In this document: piece after piece, positions 1 through 8,923 of the stretch
Position numbering within the stretch: position 1 is the stretch's first letter
How the letters are laid out: the number at the start of each line of letters is the position of its first letter
Assembly: GCA_022711465.1 (NCBI GenBank)
Contig: JAKLEZ010000010.1
Span: 150,646 to 214,645, forward strand
Reading direction: 5' to 3'
Source: Planctomycetota bacterium
Lineage (GTDB): Bacteria; Planctomycetota; Phycisphaerae; UBA1845; PWPN01
DNA length: 64,000 nucleotides
Notes under the pieces: model-generated
Database searches by the model: none
Told to the model about the DNA's origin: nothing
The model's input: the letters and a program-made list of their open reading frames with translations, nothing else
Made by a program: the position numbers and the translations under genes

Positions 1-1248
1 CCTTCTTACCCGAGAAGACGGATAGTACAACTTCAGAATCTGGCTCGCTTTCATCCCCTGGCGAGCCAAGGCGTCCGCGCCGTACTGACACAAGCCGACG
101 CCGTGGCCCAGACCGCGTCCTTCCTGGAACACGCACTCAGAGCCGTTGCTGGCGAGAACGAAGCAGGTGCTGCGGATCTCGCGTCCGCTGGGATCGAGCG
201 TCAGCCGCAGGTTTTCGGCCTCGATCTCGACCTCGCGATTCTGGCCGTCGATGCACCGGTACCTCACCGCTCGCCCGGCGGGAGTCGCCTCGGCCACCTC
301 GATGCGTTCGATGAGACCGAGGGCCTTAAAACGAGGATATCGGCCGCGGAGCGCCTCGGTGATCATCGTTTTGCCGAGTGAAACCGGCCCCCAGGAACGA
401 TCGGGCGCGTTTCGGCAGGAATCGCACTGCACATTGCCGGTTAGGGGCGGGATCTGGGCGTCTTCCCGCCCGTTGATGGCGGCTGCCGAAGCGGTCGTCC
501 CGCCACAGGCGGAGGAGTAGTATGCGCAGAAGATCCGCTCGCCCTCGGGAGCATCCCAGGCACAGACCAAGCCACGGGTGTCGTAGACCGCCTCGGCGGC
601 AGGAGAGCCGTGCGGACTCCGGTTGATCCCGCGGTATACCTGCGATCGCTCCGTCGCCTTCACGTCCCAGAAGCGCTTCTTGCCCGTGGTCTGCTTGTGA
701 TACCAGGCGTACGTCCGAGCCGCGATGGCCTGGGCTCGAAACGTTTCCTGATGAAATCGCCGCGGGAGTTCGGCATCCACGACGGCGATGAGGTAGTCTT
801 CGATGTCAACGACATTGGTGACCGCACCGGCGTTGTCGCCGGTCCGGGCGAACCGGATCCAGCCGCGATAGTACTGGACCTTGCCGTTGACCTGGATCCC
901 GATGGGCTCCAGGCCGCGGGGAACCAGGTCAACGACTTGGTCGGCCAAGTCGAGTTGCAGCGATGGCACGCGAATCCGTTGATCCTCAAACACGACGCCG
1001 AGCGGCTTGCCCCCTTCGCCCTGGCCAAAATGGGTACCTGCGGTGGGGTCAATCAGATCGAAGGCGTCATCCGAGCTGACCGAACACGCGGGCGTCCCCT
1101 CCAGCAACAGGACGCGGATCTGCCGGTCAATAGGCTCGGGAACCGCCTCCGCGGGACGTGAGGCCGCGCCGGCAGGTGCCGTCTCGGGTGTCTGATGACA
1201 GCCCGTGCCGAGGAGCACCCACAATCCCAGTGTGGCGAGACAGCACAT
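1..1248 (-). CDS. SpoIID/LytB domain lipoprotein (3' end cut by window edge)
   Basis: The visible 416 codons read as one open frame that runs off the left edge. The ATG at 1248 starts a short lipoprotein signal with lipobox LGTGC (Cys17). The body contains the SpoIID hallmarks: the DIEDYLIAVVDAELP segment, where the Glu of AELP matches the catalytic Glu of SpoIID, then AQAIAARTYAW, and GHGVGLCQYGADALARQG near the C-terminus. The family comprises lytic transglycosylases or amidase enhancers acting on peptidoglycan; in sporulators SpoIID works in engulfment, but many non-sporulating bacteria carry it. The lipobox suggests tethering to a membrane in the periplasm. An upstream ATG at 1259 is in another frame. 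No strong Shine-Dalgarno is visible, so the start rests on the signal peptide. Confidence 0.87.
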   Translation of the reverse strand, partial: MCCLATLGLWVLLGTGCHQTPETAPAGAASRPAEAVPEPIDRQIRVLLLEGTPACSVSSDDAFDLIDPTAGTHFGQGEGGKPLGVVFEDQRIRVPSLQLDLADQVVDLVPRGLEPIGIQVNGKVQYYRGWIRFARTGDNAGAVTNVVDIEDYLIAVVDAELPRRFHQETFRAQAIAARTYAWYHKQTTGKKRFWDVKATERSQVYRGINRSPHGSPAAEAVYDTRGLVCAWDAPEGERIFCAYYSSACGGTTASAAAINGREDAQIPPLTGNVQCDSCRNAPDRSWGPVSLGKTMITEALRGRYPRFKALGLIERIEVAEATPAGRAVRYRCIDGQNREVEIEAENLRLTLDPSGREIRSTCFVLASNGSECVFQEGRGLGHGVGLCQYGADALARQGMKASQILKLYYPSSRVRR

Positions 1249-1346
1249 ACGGTGATCATGGGGCCACAACGACCGGGTGGTCACTCGACAGGCAGCCAAC
1301 CTGTCCGACGGCATACTGCTCAGCCCGGTAGCGATCGTCGTGAATT

Positions 1347-2303
1347 CTACTCCGGTTTGCGGAGGCTGACGCCGAACTCCGCCAACTTGGCCTTGATTTC
1401 GTTCAAGGAGGTCTGCCCGAAGTTTTTGGTTGCCAGGAGTTCGGCCTCGGTCCGCATGATCAGGTCGCCCAGCGTGACCAGGTTCAGCCGCTGGAGGCAT
1501 TTTCGCGACCGGCTCGAGAACTCGATCTCGGACAGGTACTTGTTGAGTACATCCGGAGAGCCCTCCGGGAGCTGGCGACGCGGCGCCGGGCGAGTTGACC
1601 GAATGGCCTCCTCCTTGAGCTGGCCCAGCCGCAGCCCCTTTTGGGCAAGCATGGCCTTGATCTCGTTGAGCGAGGTCTCGCCGAAGTTCTTGTAGGCCAG
1701 CAGTTCCGCCTCGCTGATGCGCAGCAGATCGCCGAGCGAGTTGATGTTCATCTTGCGGAGGCAGTTGCGGCTGCGGACACTCAGTTCGAAGTCCGCGATC
1801 GGCGTATCGAGGATCGCATTGCGTTTCTGGCGGCTGCGTTCCTGGTTCTCGTCATAGTACATGTCCATCGAGCTCTCGATGTCCTTTGCGAACATGCGGG
1901 CCCGCTGGTGATTAGGTTGCTCCGCCAAGATGCGATCGATGCAGCGGAGGGCATCCTCATATCGGGCGCGATCCTCGTAAATCACCGCCAGATTGATCAG
2001 GGCGTTCACATGGGCAGGTGTCTTGGCGGCCAGGGCCTCGTAGTATTTGACGGCTTCATCGTCCGCGCCGTGCAAATCGAGGTAGAAGGCGAGCGCAAAC
2101 ATCGCCTCCTGGTGATTGGGGTCCATGCTCAGAGCCTTCTCGTAGGCGGCCACGGCATCCTCGCCCTGCCCCTTGGCTTCCAGAAGCCGCCCGCGAGCGA
2201 AATGCCATTGCGGATTGTTGGCGGATTCCGCCTGGCTCTGGCTCAGTTCGGTCTCGGCTTGTTGGATCTTGCCCTCGCGGATCAAAGCGGCGACATCAAT
2301 CAT
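1347..2303 (-). CDS. TPR protein with two RNA polymerase alpha-CTD-like modules
   Basis: A 318-aa protein from the ATG at 2303; the frame stays open to 2369, but that extension lacks family character. Residues about 1-150 form three to four tetratricopeptide repeats. Two copies of the helix-hairpin-helix fold known from the C-terminal domain of RNA polymerase alpha follow, at about 166-228 and 253-318. Each shows the pattern SxRSRxCLxxxNxxxLGDLxxxxEAELLxxKNFGxTSLNEIK, almost the RpoA consensus. In RpoA this domain binds UP-element DNA and activators. Here it is detached from the polymerase assembly domain and paired with a protein-binding TPR, so a role as transcription adaptor or decoy is possible but is inference. 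It is transcribed divergently from hldE. Confidence 0.88.
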   Translation of the reverse strand: MIDVAALIREGKIQQAETELSQSQAESANNPQWHFARGRLLEAKGQGEDAVAAYEKALSMDPNHQEAMFALAFYLDLHGADDEAVKYYEALAAKTPAHVNALINLAVIYEDRARYEDALRCIDRILAEQPNHQRARMFAKDIESSMDMYYDENQERSRQKRNAILDTPIADFELSVRSRNCLRKMNINSLGDLLRISEAELLAYKNFGETSLNEIKAMLAQKGLRLGQLKEEAIRSTRPAPRRQLPEGSPDVLNKYLSEIEFSSRSRKCLQRLNLVTLGDLIMRTEAELLATKNFGQTSLNEIKAKLAEFGVSLRKPE

Positions 2304-2418
2304 CGTGGTGAACCCTGTGCTCCGTGTGTAAAGTGAGGAAGCAATCATGACGCGGCGTGCAAGGGACATAAGCTACCCGCCCCGCGGCGCACGCGATTTC
2401 GCAGGTAGTGTAGCCAAA

Positions 2419-2442
2419 CCCAGCCCCAATGCAAGGGCTGGG
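2419..2442. other. Perfect 8-bp inverted repeat in divergent intergenic region
   Basis: CCCAGCCC and GGGCTGGG flank an 8-nt spacer. It lies in the 303-bp divergent gap (2304-2606) between the TPR/alpha-CTD gene and hldE, about 115 bp upstream of the former. It could be a leader hairpin or an operator; no T-tract follows on either strand. Nothing else recognisable was seen in this gap apart from the hldE ribosome site. Confidence 0.4.
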
Positions 2443-2593
2443 GAAGGTGGCCGCCCGCCGCCGCGGAATTGACGCTCTCCCAAGGCTTGAATACCATGAG
2501 CCGCCGAGGTGCGAGGTGTGCGATTCCGCGCCCGCCCCATGGCGTAACCACATGGCCGACAGGTTGTTACGGCGGCAACATTCCGTCCTGGGC

Positions 2594-2600
2594 AAAGGAG
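2594..2600 (+). promoter_or_regulatory. Ribosome binding site that sets the hldE TTG start
   Basis: AAAGGAG ends 6 nt before the TTG at 2607. This fixes the start at TTG rather than at an ATG up to 138 nt further upstream. Confidence 0.8.
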
Positions 2601-2606
2601 TGGCCC

Positions 2607-4088
2607 TTGATTCCAGAGCTGATTCGATTGGCGGAGGCGTTCGGTGGCCAGCGGGTGCTGCTGGTCGGCGATCTGATCCTGGATCGATATGTGTACGGCG
2701 ACGCGGAGCGGATCAGCCCGGAAGCCCCGGTGCCGGTGCTGTGCAAGAAATCGGAGGAAGAGCGGGTCGGCGGGGCGGGCAGTGTGGCCGCAAACCTGCG
2801 TGAGCTCGGCCTGGACGTCATCTGCTGCGGAGCGGTGGGGCTGGACGATTCCGGCAGCCGGCTGCGAGCCTTGTTGCAGAACCAGGCGATCAGCACGCGT
2901 GGCGTACTCGCGGTCGGTGATCGCCCCACCACCACCAAGACGCGGTTTGTCGGCCTGGCCCAGCATCGCCATCGGCAGCAACTCATGCGTGTCGACGAGG
3001 AGGTGACCCGGCCGCTCGGTCCCGGTGATGCGGATCGGCTGGCCGAGCTGGTACGGCGATGCACCTCCCACGTGGTAGCGGTGTGCCTGGAGGATTACGG
3101 CAAGGGGTTGCTCAGCGATGCCCTGTGCCGACGCATCATCGCGGCGGCGCGGGAAGCAGGCAAGCCGGTCCTGGTGGATCCGGCTCGGATCAGCGACTAC
3201 ACCCGGTACCGCGGGGCAACGATGCTGACGCCGAACCGAAACGAGTTCCAGATCGCCAGTGGTTGCGCGGACACGAGCTTGACGACCGTGCTGGCCGAGG
3301 TGAACCCCCTGATCGAGCGATGTGACCTGGAGGGGTTGCTGGTCACCCTGGACCGCGAGGGTGTTGTCCTGGCGGTCCGCGGGCAGAAGCCGGTGCACGT
3401 TCCGACGCGGCCACGCGCGGTGTACGACAATACCGGCGCGGGCGACGCCGTGCTGGCCATGCTGGTGGCCGCTCGGGTGGCCGGGGCGACTTGGGAACAG
3501 GCCGCTCATCTGACCAACGTGGCCGGCGGCCTGGAAGTCGAGAAGTTCGGCTGCGTGCCGATCCGACGTGACGAGGTCATCGCCGACCTGCGGATCTCGT
3601 CGGGCTCGGCCGGCAGCAAGATTCGTGACTTGAAGGAGCTGGCCGCCGAGCTGACCCTTCGGCAGAGCCGGGGCGAGACGGTAGTATTCACGAATGGCTG
3701 CTACGATCTGCTGCACGTGGGACACGTGCGACTGCTGGAACAGTGCCGGAGGATGGGCGCGATTCTGGTCGTCGGCCTGAACTCGGATGTCTCGGTGCGT
3801 GCCCAGGGCAAGGCTCCCGGCCGGCCCATCGTGCCCCAGGATCAGCGAGCGGAAGTCCTGGCCGCCTTGGGCTGCGTGGACTACGTGGTGATCTACGACG
3901 ACCCGACCCCGAAGGAGGTCATCGAGAAGCTCTCCCCGAACGTTCTGGTCAAGGGCGAGGACTGGGCGAACAAGGGCGTGGTCGGACGAGAACATGTCGA
4001 AGCCACGGGTGGCCGGGTGGTCCTCGTGCCCATGGAAAAGGGCCTGAGCACCAGCGGAATCATCGAGCGAATCAGGCGTGGATCGTAG
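2607..4088 (+). CDS. hldE: Bifunctional heptose-7-phosphate kinase / heptose-1-phosphate adenylyltransferase
   Basis: A 493-aa protein, close to the usual HldE size. The N-terminal half is a PfkB/ribokinase fold: the substrate segment GDLILDRYVYGDAERISPEAP, the glycine-rich GGAGSVAAN, and the catalytic anion-hole motif NTGAGDAV. The C-terminal third is a cytidylyltransferase-like nucleotidyltransferase with FTNGCYDLLHVGHVRLLEQC (HxGH motif) and ends in the typical GLSTSGIIERI. HldE phosphorylates D-glycero-beta-D-manno-heptose 7-phosphate and, after dephosphorylation by GmhB, adenylylates the 1-phosphate to build ADP-heptose for LPS inner core in the cytoplasm. The TTG start at 2607 is chosen for its well-placed AAAGGAG. 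No other heptose gene is adjacent in this window. Confidence 0.96.
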   Translation: MIPELIRLAEAFGGQRVLLVGDLILDRYVYGDAERISPEAPVPVLCKKSEEERVGGAGSVAANLRELGLDVICCGAVGLDDSGSRLRALLQNQAISTRGVLAVGDRPTTTKTRFVGLAQHRHRQQLMRVDEEVTRPLGPGDADRLAELVRRCTSHVVAVCLEDYGKGLLSDALCRRIIAAAREAGKPVLVDPARISDYTRYRGATMLTPNRNEFQIASGCADTSLTTVLAEVNPLIERCDLEGLLVTLDREGVVLAVRGQKPVHVPTRPRAVYDNTGAGDAVLAMLVAARVAGATWEQAAHLTNVAGGLEVEKFGCVPIRRDEVIADLRISSGSAGSKIRDLKELAAELTLRQSRGETVVFTNGCYDLLHVGHVRLLEQCRRMGAILVVGLNSDVSVRAQGKAPGRPIVPQDQRAEVLAALGCVDYVVIYDDPTPKEVIEKLSPNVLVKGEDWANKGVVGREHVEATGGRVVLVPMEKGLSTSGIIERIRRGS

Positions 4089-4265
4089 GCCGACTGGACT
4101 TGCCCCGGCTCGTCTGGCGTTTTCCTGCCCCGCCCATGGCGCGGGGGAACAGGACATGGTTCGGTTGGGCGTGGTTCTGAATGCCCTCCGGGCTCACCTG
4201 GTTCTCCCAGTTCTGACTGTCGAGGACCTGAACCCTCGCCGGCGGTTAGCGATGCTCAAGGGGAC

Positions 4266-4295
4266 GGCCACGGGCGGGTCGATTCGCCCGTGGCC
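4266..4295. terminator. Hairpin between convergent genes, probable bidirectional terminator
   Basis: A perfect 11-bp stem (GGCCACGGGCG / CGCCCGTGGCC) with an 8-nt loop sits between the 3' ends of hldE and the minus-strand PA14-like gene. It lacks a clear T-run, as is common in high-GC genomes. Confidence 0.6.
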
Positions 4296-4333
4296 GCCGG
4301 GAGGACCACGGCCTTCACGCCATGGCGGGTGGG

Positions 4334-7300
4334 CTAGGGCTTGCAGTCCGGCGACTGAGCCGACGACCACGGAATCATCGCACCCGTGTAGCACTTGGCG
4401 AACTCTGCCAAGTCCGCGGCGTCGACGGCGCCATTGCCCACGCCGTAGTTGTCGCGATCGAAGCACTTGCACAAGCCAAGCGGCCCGGACGGTGGCGTTG
4501 ATCCCGTGAAGCAGGCCTGGAACGTGCCGAAGTCGACCTGGTCGACGTCGCCGTCGCCGTCCGCGTCGGCGAACGGCTGATGGTCGCAGGTGGCCACGTC
4601 GGCGTAGAAGTGCACGCCGAAGTAGTTGGGATCCGAGTTGATCGGGTTCCACACCGTCCAGGCCGGGTCAGTGGTTACCAGCCAGAGAAACGTGTTGCCA
4701 CTTTTAGCCAAGTAGTCAATCTCGATCGGGTAGAGGCCGTCCTCCGGGGCATACACGTACATCATCGGCCATTCGTTGGCATCGTAGGTGGCCCCCTCGC
4801 GATGCAGGTCCACCCCGCCGATCTTGACGATCACCGCGTCATCGGCAAAGACGCCCATGACGGTGCCACCCTTCTTCAGCGCGATTCGGCCGCTGAGACG
4901 CATGGCAAACCAGTTGTCCAGCTCTCCGGGGAACGGTTCTCCGGCCGGAAGGGCCCAATTGTCGGTCTTGAAGCCGACCTGGTAGACGATGCCGCTGAAC
5001 GCGACCGTCCCCTGCTGCCGAAGGAGTGCATTGCTGTCGCCGTAGGCCACCGCGTCGAGCAGATCCCTGGCCTGATGGAGGCTGATGAACGCGTCGTGGC
5101 CGAGGCCGCCGTAGATGGACAACCCGTAGGTGTCGCCGCTGGCCGCTGCCCAAGAGACAACCTCAGCATGCAGACCTGGCGTGATACCGGCGTCGTAGGG
5201 AGCCACCTTGGCGCTGGTCGAAAGCATGACCGGATTGCGCGGAGTGCCGCCGTCGGCCAGGTTCTGGAACACGCTCAGAGCGCCGGGGCTGTTGAGCAGC
5301 ACAGGGGCCGCGTCGGCCGTCTGGTACTGGAACACCTCGAGCAGAGGCGTGGGCGTTACGGAGACGGCCTGGAGATAAGCCACGCGGATGTCGTAGATCC
5401 CTGCCTCTTCCACGTGCACGGAGACCGCGACGTTGTCCTGGGCGGCATCGCCGTTGTTGTACGGCCAGGCGAAGGCGGCCGAGTGACTCTGGACGAGCTG
5501 TCCGCCGATCCACATCTTGCAGGCACCCGAGGTACAGGTATTGAAGCCGTAGTCGCCGGGTGCGGGAAACTCGATCAAGCCCTCCAGGGCCACGGCGAAG
5601 TCGTCGTAGTTGGCCGGGCAACTTGGGAAGGCCGCCATCCAGTCGGTCTGACTGGCGGGGAAATGGCCGAGCCCCTGGCCGGCGACGCCATAGGCGACGA
5701 CGTTGGGGTGTTGGCTGGTGTCGGGCGGGGCGACGATCACGATGTTCGGGCCGCCGGCGAGATCGTAGCTAAGGGCCGCCTCGGCGTAGCCGAAGAACGG
5801 CTGGTCTGGCAGGCAGGGCGCAAAGATGGCGTTCCAGCCGGGCGTGCCACCGCCGCCCAGGTCGGCGCGTTTAGCCCCCGCCGGGATGACGTAGCCGTTC
5901 GTCCTGTTGACATGGTAGCTGGCACCTGGGGTCACGGACTGGTAGACGGTGAGGGTGGAACCCGGGCCGTTGACCAGCACAAGGTTGCCATCAACCACCT
6001 GATAGAGGTCGAGGTAGCCCACATCGAGGTACTGGGTGTACTCGACACGGATCGGGTAGGTCCCGCCGGCGTCTTCCGGCACAACCAGCTTGAAGAGCAT
6101 GAGGTGCGGCTGATAGTAGACAACGTCGACGGCCTGATTGCCGATGAAGAGCCGGGCCTGGTCATTGGCATCCAGACCCAGGAGGTAGGTGCCCGGGGCC
6201 AAGTCAACGAAGCCTTCCGCCCGCAGGGCAAACATCTGCACATCCGCGGGAGCGTTGGGGAACGGATTGCCGCCGGTGAACACGCGAGGCCACCCGGAGG
6301 TCTCACCGGTAGCGAAGTTGATGGTGTCGGCCGTGCTCGCGTGGGCCGGATCGTTACCGAGGAAGTCCAGGAACATCAACGCAACGGTGTTCCAGTCCTC
6401 GCATTCCCGATCGCGCTTCCAGAACAGGTTGTAGCCCGAGCCGGGCTGGAAGTAGATCCATGGCGAGGGCGTCGTCTTGATCTTGAAGCCGGTCGTGCCG
6501 CCGGCGGTGCCGTTGTCGACCCGCTCGGTCTTGGAAAGGGTGAGTGTCCACGGTTCGCCGCCCGACAAGTCCAGGGGCGCTGCCTTGCCATCCAACAGCC
6601 CGTAGACGACCGGCTGGTCGGCCAGCCCGGCGTTGGTGCTGCCGATGGCCGCATACGGGAAGGTCATTGGGTTGGTGATGTTGGTCAGACGGCGATAGAA
6701 CTCGACGCCGTCGCCGGAGGTGGCGGCAACATAGGTGATCTGGATGGGGTAGATGCCGGCGGGGTCGACATGCAGGTTGCAGCGGATGTCCTCATTCTGA
6801 CCGACGTACATGCCGGTGAAACCGGAGAGTACGACCTGGCCTCCGATGGAGACCTCGACCTGGTCGTCAGCGCCAATGCCCAGGGAGTAGTCGCCGGCGG
6901 CCGGGAACTGGATCCACCCTTTGGCCGTCATGGTGAAGTTGTCGTGATCGGCCCCGTCGGTGAGGCCGGGGAAGTACCGGCCCCGTCCCAGGTTGCCGTT
7001 ATCGCCGGTATCGACGTAGTCGATGGCCGGCTCTCCAGTGACGCTGGCAAGCAGCGACAGATGTGCATTGACGCCCGAGGCCAGGTCTGTCGCTATGTCT
7101 CTCTTGAGGAAGCCAAGACTGGGAAGCTGGACCTTGGAGGCGTAAGTGGTCACATCCCAGCCGGGTTGGCTCGGCGTACCGGCGGTCGGCGAAGCGGTCA
7201 AGGTAACCGGATCGCCGGCGGCGAGCTGCGGAATACTGCCGGAGTACGGCAGGGCTGTGCCGCTGACACCCGTGGTACTCACTCGAACGTTGGCGAACTG

Positions 7301-8353
7301 CATGGTGCCCGTCGCCGAACCCCCGCCGGCACTGAAGCCGAAAACCGCACCGGTGCTAGGCCAAGGGCCGACCTGGTAGTCGAGGACCTTCTTGCCTTCG
7401 GGAGGATCACCTTCGCCAAGGCCGTACCCGCCCGGCTGGAGGTCGAGCAGGACGCCGGGCAGACCGGTTGAATTGGGGATCCTCATGTACACTTGAACCT
7501 GTCCCAGCCCGCCGTGGTCCGGATCGTTGTAATAGACGGTGATATGAATGGGGATGTTGCAGGTACCAATCATCATCATGTAGGGCAAGGCATCAGGTGA
7601 CACTCCGGTAGGCCAGTAGAACGGGCCGTTGACCAGATCCAGCACATCCAAGTCGGTCTGGAGACTGGGGAAGCCCACGCTGTAGAGATCCCAGAACGAG
7701 TAGACGTCCACCCCCAGGTGGTTCCTGGCGGGACCCCAGTCTGTTCCAAGCCCCTGGGAATACACTGCAGGTTCGCCATTGCCACCGCTGGGCCAGTTGT
7801 CAAACTCAATGGCGAAACCGCCGGCCTGCCAACCGAACATGCTGCCGCCCGCGCCGCAGGCGCCAACCGCCTGTTGGGCATCAACCGCGTCTGCAACCGG
7901 TTGAACGGCGAAGGTGGCTCCATCCCCCGCTACATTGATCCAGGTATGGCCGACGCGCAGGAACATGTCGAATTCGGCCTTGAGGCTCTGCTGCTGGAGG
8001 TTCATCGGGTAGCCGGGATCGGAGTTGCCGGCGTACCAGGCGGTGGCGGCGCCGACGTCGGCGAAGCCTGCGTGGATCAGTGTGAGGCGATTGCCGCAGA
8101 GCGCGTAGTCCTGGGCTCCTGGAATGCCCCACAGCGTCGAGGAACAGGCCTCGTTCCAGCCGGCCGGGTCCTGGCTGAAGATGACCGGGTCGTAAGTTGG
8201 GCCGTAGTAGTTCCGGGTCACCCAGCCCGGAGGCTTCGTGCCGGGCGCGACCGAGTTGAAGTCGCTGACGTAGCTGAACTGGCCCCACGCGGGCCCGGCA
8301 GCCGGCAAGGCCAGTGTCACGATCCAGGGCCACAGGTGCAGATTGGTGCGCAT
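4334..8353 (-). CDS. Large secreted PA14-like multidomain protein with dockerin-type tag
   Basis: A 1339-aa protein. The ATG at 8353 follows GGAGG at 8 nt spacing and opens a Sec signal peptide ending near PAWG-Q. About 350 residues of a lectin/concanavalin-like region follow. Then at least four PA14-like units are seen, each with the pattern FPAxGDYxxGxxADDxxxxxIGGQ: GDYSLGIGADDQVEVSIGG, GTYLLGLDANDQARLFIGN, GDYGFNTCTSGACKMWIGG and a degenerate fourth, GVFADDAVIVKIGGVDL. PA14 folds commonly bind carbohydrate. The C-terminus carries two calcium-loop-like segments (DADGDGDVDQVDFGTFQAC, then NGAVDAADLAEFAKC), a variant of the tag on other secreted proteins here. The protein probably acts outside the cell or on the surface; no catalytic motif was recognised. 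Confidence 0.82.
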   Translation of the reverse strand: MRTNLHLWPWIVTLALPAAGPAWGQFSYVSDFNSVAPGTKPPGWVTRNYYGPTYDPVIFSQDPAGWNEACSSTLWGIPGAQDYALCGNRLTLIHAGFADVGAATAWYAGNSDPGYPMNLQQQSLKAEFDMFLRVGHTWINVAGDGATFAVQPVADAVDAQQAVGACGAGGSMFGWQAGGFAIEFDNWPSGGNGEPAVYSQGLGTDWGPARNHLGVDVYSFWDLYSVGFPSLQTDLDVLDLVNGPFYWPTGVSPDALPYMMMIGTCNIPIHITVYYNDPDHGGLGQVQVYMRIPNSTGLPGVLLDLQPGGYGLGEGDPPEGKKVLDYQVGPWPSTGAVFGFSAGGGSATGTMQFANVRVSTTGVSGTALPYSGSIPQLAAGDPVTLTASPTAGTPSQPGWDVTTYASKVQLPSLGFLKRDIATDLASGVNAHLSLLASVTGEPAIDYVDTGDNGNLGRGRYFPGLTDGADHDNFTMTAKGWIQFPAAGDYSLGIGADDQVEVSIGGQVVLSGFTGMYVGQNEDIRCNLHVDPAGIYPIQITYVAATSGDGVEFYRRLTNITNPMTFPYAAIGSTNAGLADQPVVYGLLDGKAAPLDLSGGEPWTLTLSKTERVDNGTAGGTTGFKIKTTPSPWIYFQPGSGYNLFWKRDRECEDWNTVALMFLDFLGNDPAHASTADTINFATGETSGWPRVFTGGNPFPNAPADVQMFALRAEGFVDLAPGTYLLGLDANDQARLFIGNQAVDVVYYQPHLMLFKLVVPEDAGGTYPIRVEYTQYLDVGYLDLYQVVDGNLVLVNGPGSTLTVYQSVTPGASYHVNRTNGYVIPAGAKRADLGGGGTPGWNAIFAPCLPDQPFFGYAEAALSYDLAGGPNIVIVAPPDTSQHPNVVAYGVAGQGLGHFPASQTDWMAAFPSCPANYDDFAVALEGLIEFPAPGDYGFNTCTSGACKMWIGGQLVQSHSAAFAWPYNNGDAAQDNVAVSVHVEEAGIYDIRVAYLQAVSVTPTPLLEVFQYQTADAAPVLLNSPGALSVFQNLADGGTPRNPVMLSTSAKVAPYDAGITPGLHAEVVSWAAASGDTYGLSIYGGLGHDAFISLHQARDLLDAVAYGDSNALLRQQGTVAFSGIVYQVGFKTDNWALPAGEPFPGELDNWFAMRLSGRIALKKGGTVMGVFADDAVIVKIGGVDLHREGATYDANEWPMMYVYAPEDGLYPIEIDYLAKSGNTFLWLVTTDPAWTVWNPINSDPNYFGVHFYADVATCDHQPFADADGDGDVDQVDFGTFQACFTGSTPPSGPLGLCKCFDRDNYGVGNGAVDAADLAEFAKCYTGAMIPWSSAQSPDCKP

Positions 8354-8923
8354 TTGGTCTTCCTCCCAATGCAAAGTGAATTCATGGTCGCGCTGTGATG
8401 CGGATCAGCGGAGACGTTTGTCCAGGGGACGTGAGAGCCCTGTCCAGACGGCCGGACTGCCGCCGCGACTCCCCAGGAGGTCCTGGTGACGCTCCCCCCG
8501 CCAGCCACGAGGCCGAACAGCGCGGTACAATGCTGACTCGCGGATTCTCGCCTCCTTCCTCTCTCTGCGAACGCGGGCGCGCCCGCATCACCGCGACCGT
8601 GGCCGCCGGAAACGATCGGTTGTGCCCGGGCCCCCTCTGGCCACGCCGAGGCTGGGCCCAGCCGGCCGCTGGGCGGTGCCTGGTTCAAGCCCCACCACAG
8701 AATGCCCAGGCGAGTGGCCCAGGCCGGAGGCCCGGCCGAAGCCCTGAAGTACAGGCGGAACCTGCTCTTCGCACGTCCCGGGAATCCGATAGAACTTCTC
8801 GTATGCTAACGGTTTGTCGGCGATCGGGGCAAGCGGAATCAACAGGTGTTTCCCGACACGCCTATTGCCGTCCTGCTATGCTCGTGCTATGGTTCAGGCG
8901 AACTCAAAGGGTTGAAAATCGTC
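8354..8923. other. Divergent intergenic region, no gene seen
   Basis: About 570 bp between the minus-strand PA14-like gene and the AraC-type regulator. Short overlapping open frames here show no family character. It must hold the promoters of both flanking genes, but no convincing -35/-10 pair could be picked out. Confidence 0.5.

Noticed and set aside
4334..4700. True cellulosomal dockerin
   Set aside because: No cohesin or scaffoldin is visible and the tag consensus differs from type I dockerins.
4580..7471. 963-codon plus-strand frame
   Set aside because: Antisense shadow of the PA14-like gene; no ribosome site, no domain, composition of a GC-rich antisense frame.
8846..8923. Longer start of the AraC-type regulator
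   Set aside because: The added 26 residues look non-coding and have no ribosome site; the cupin domain starts after 8924.
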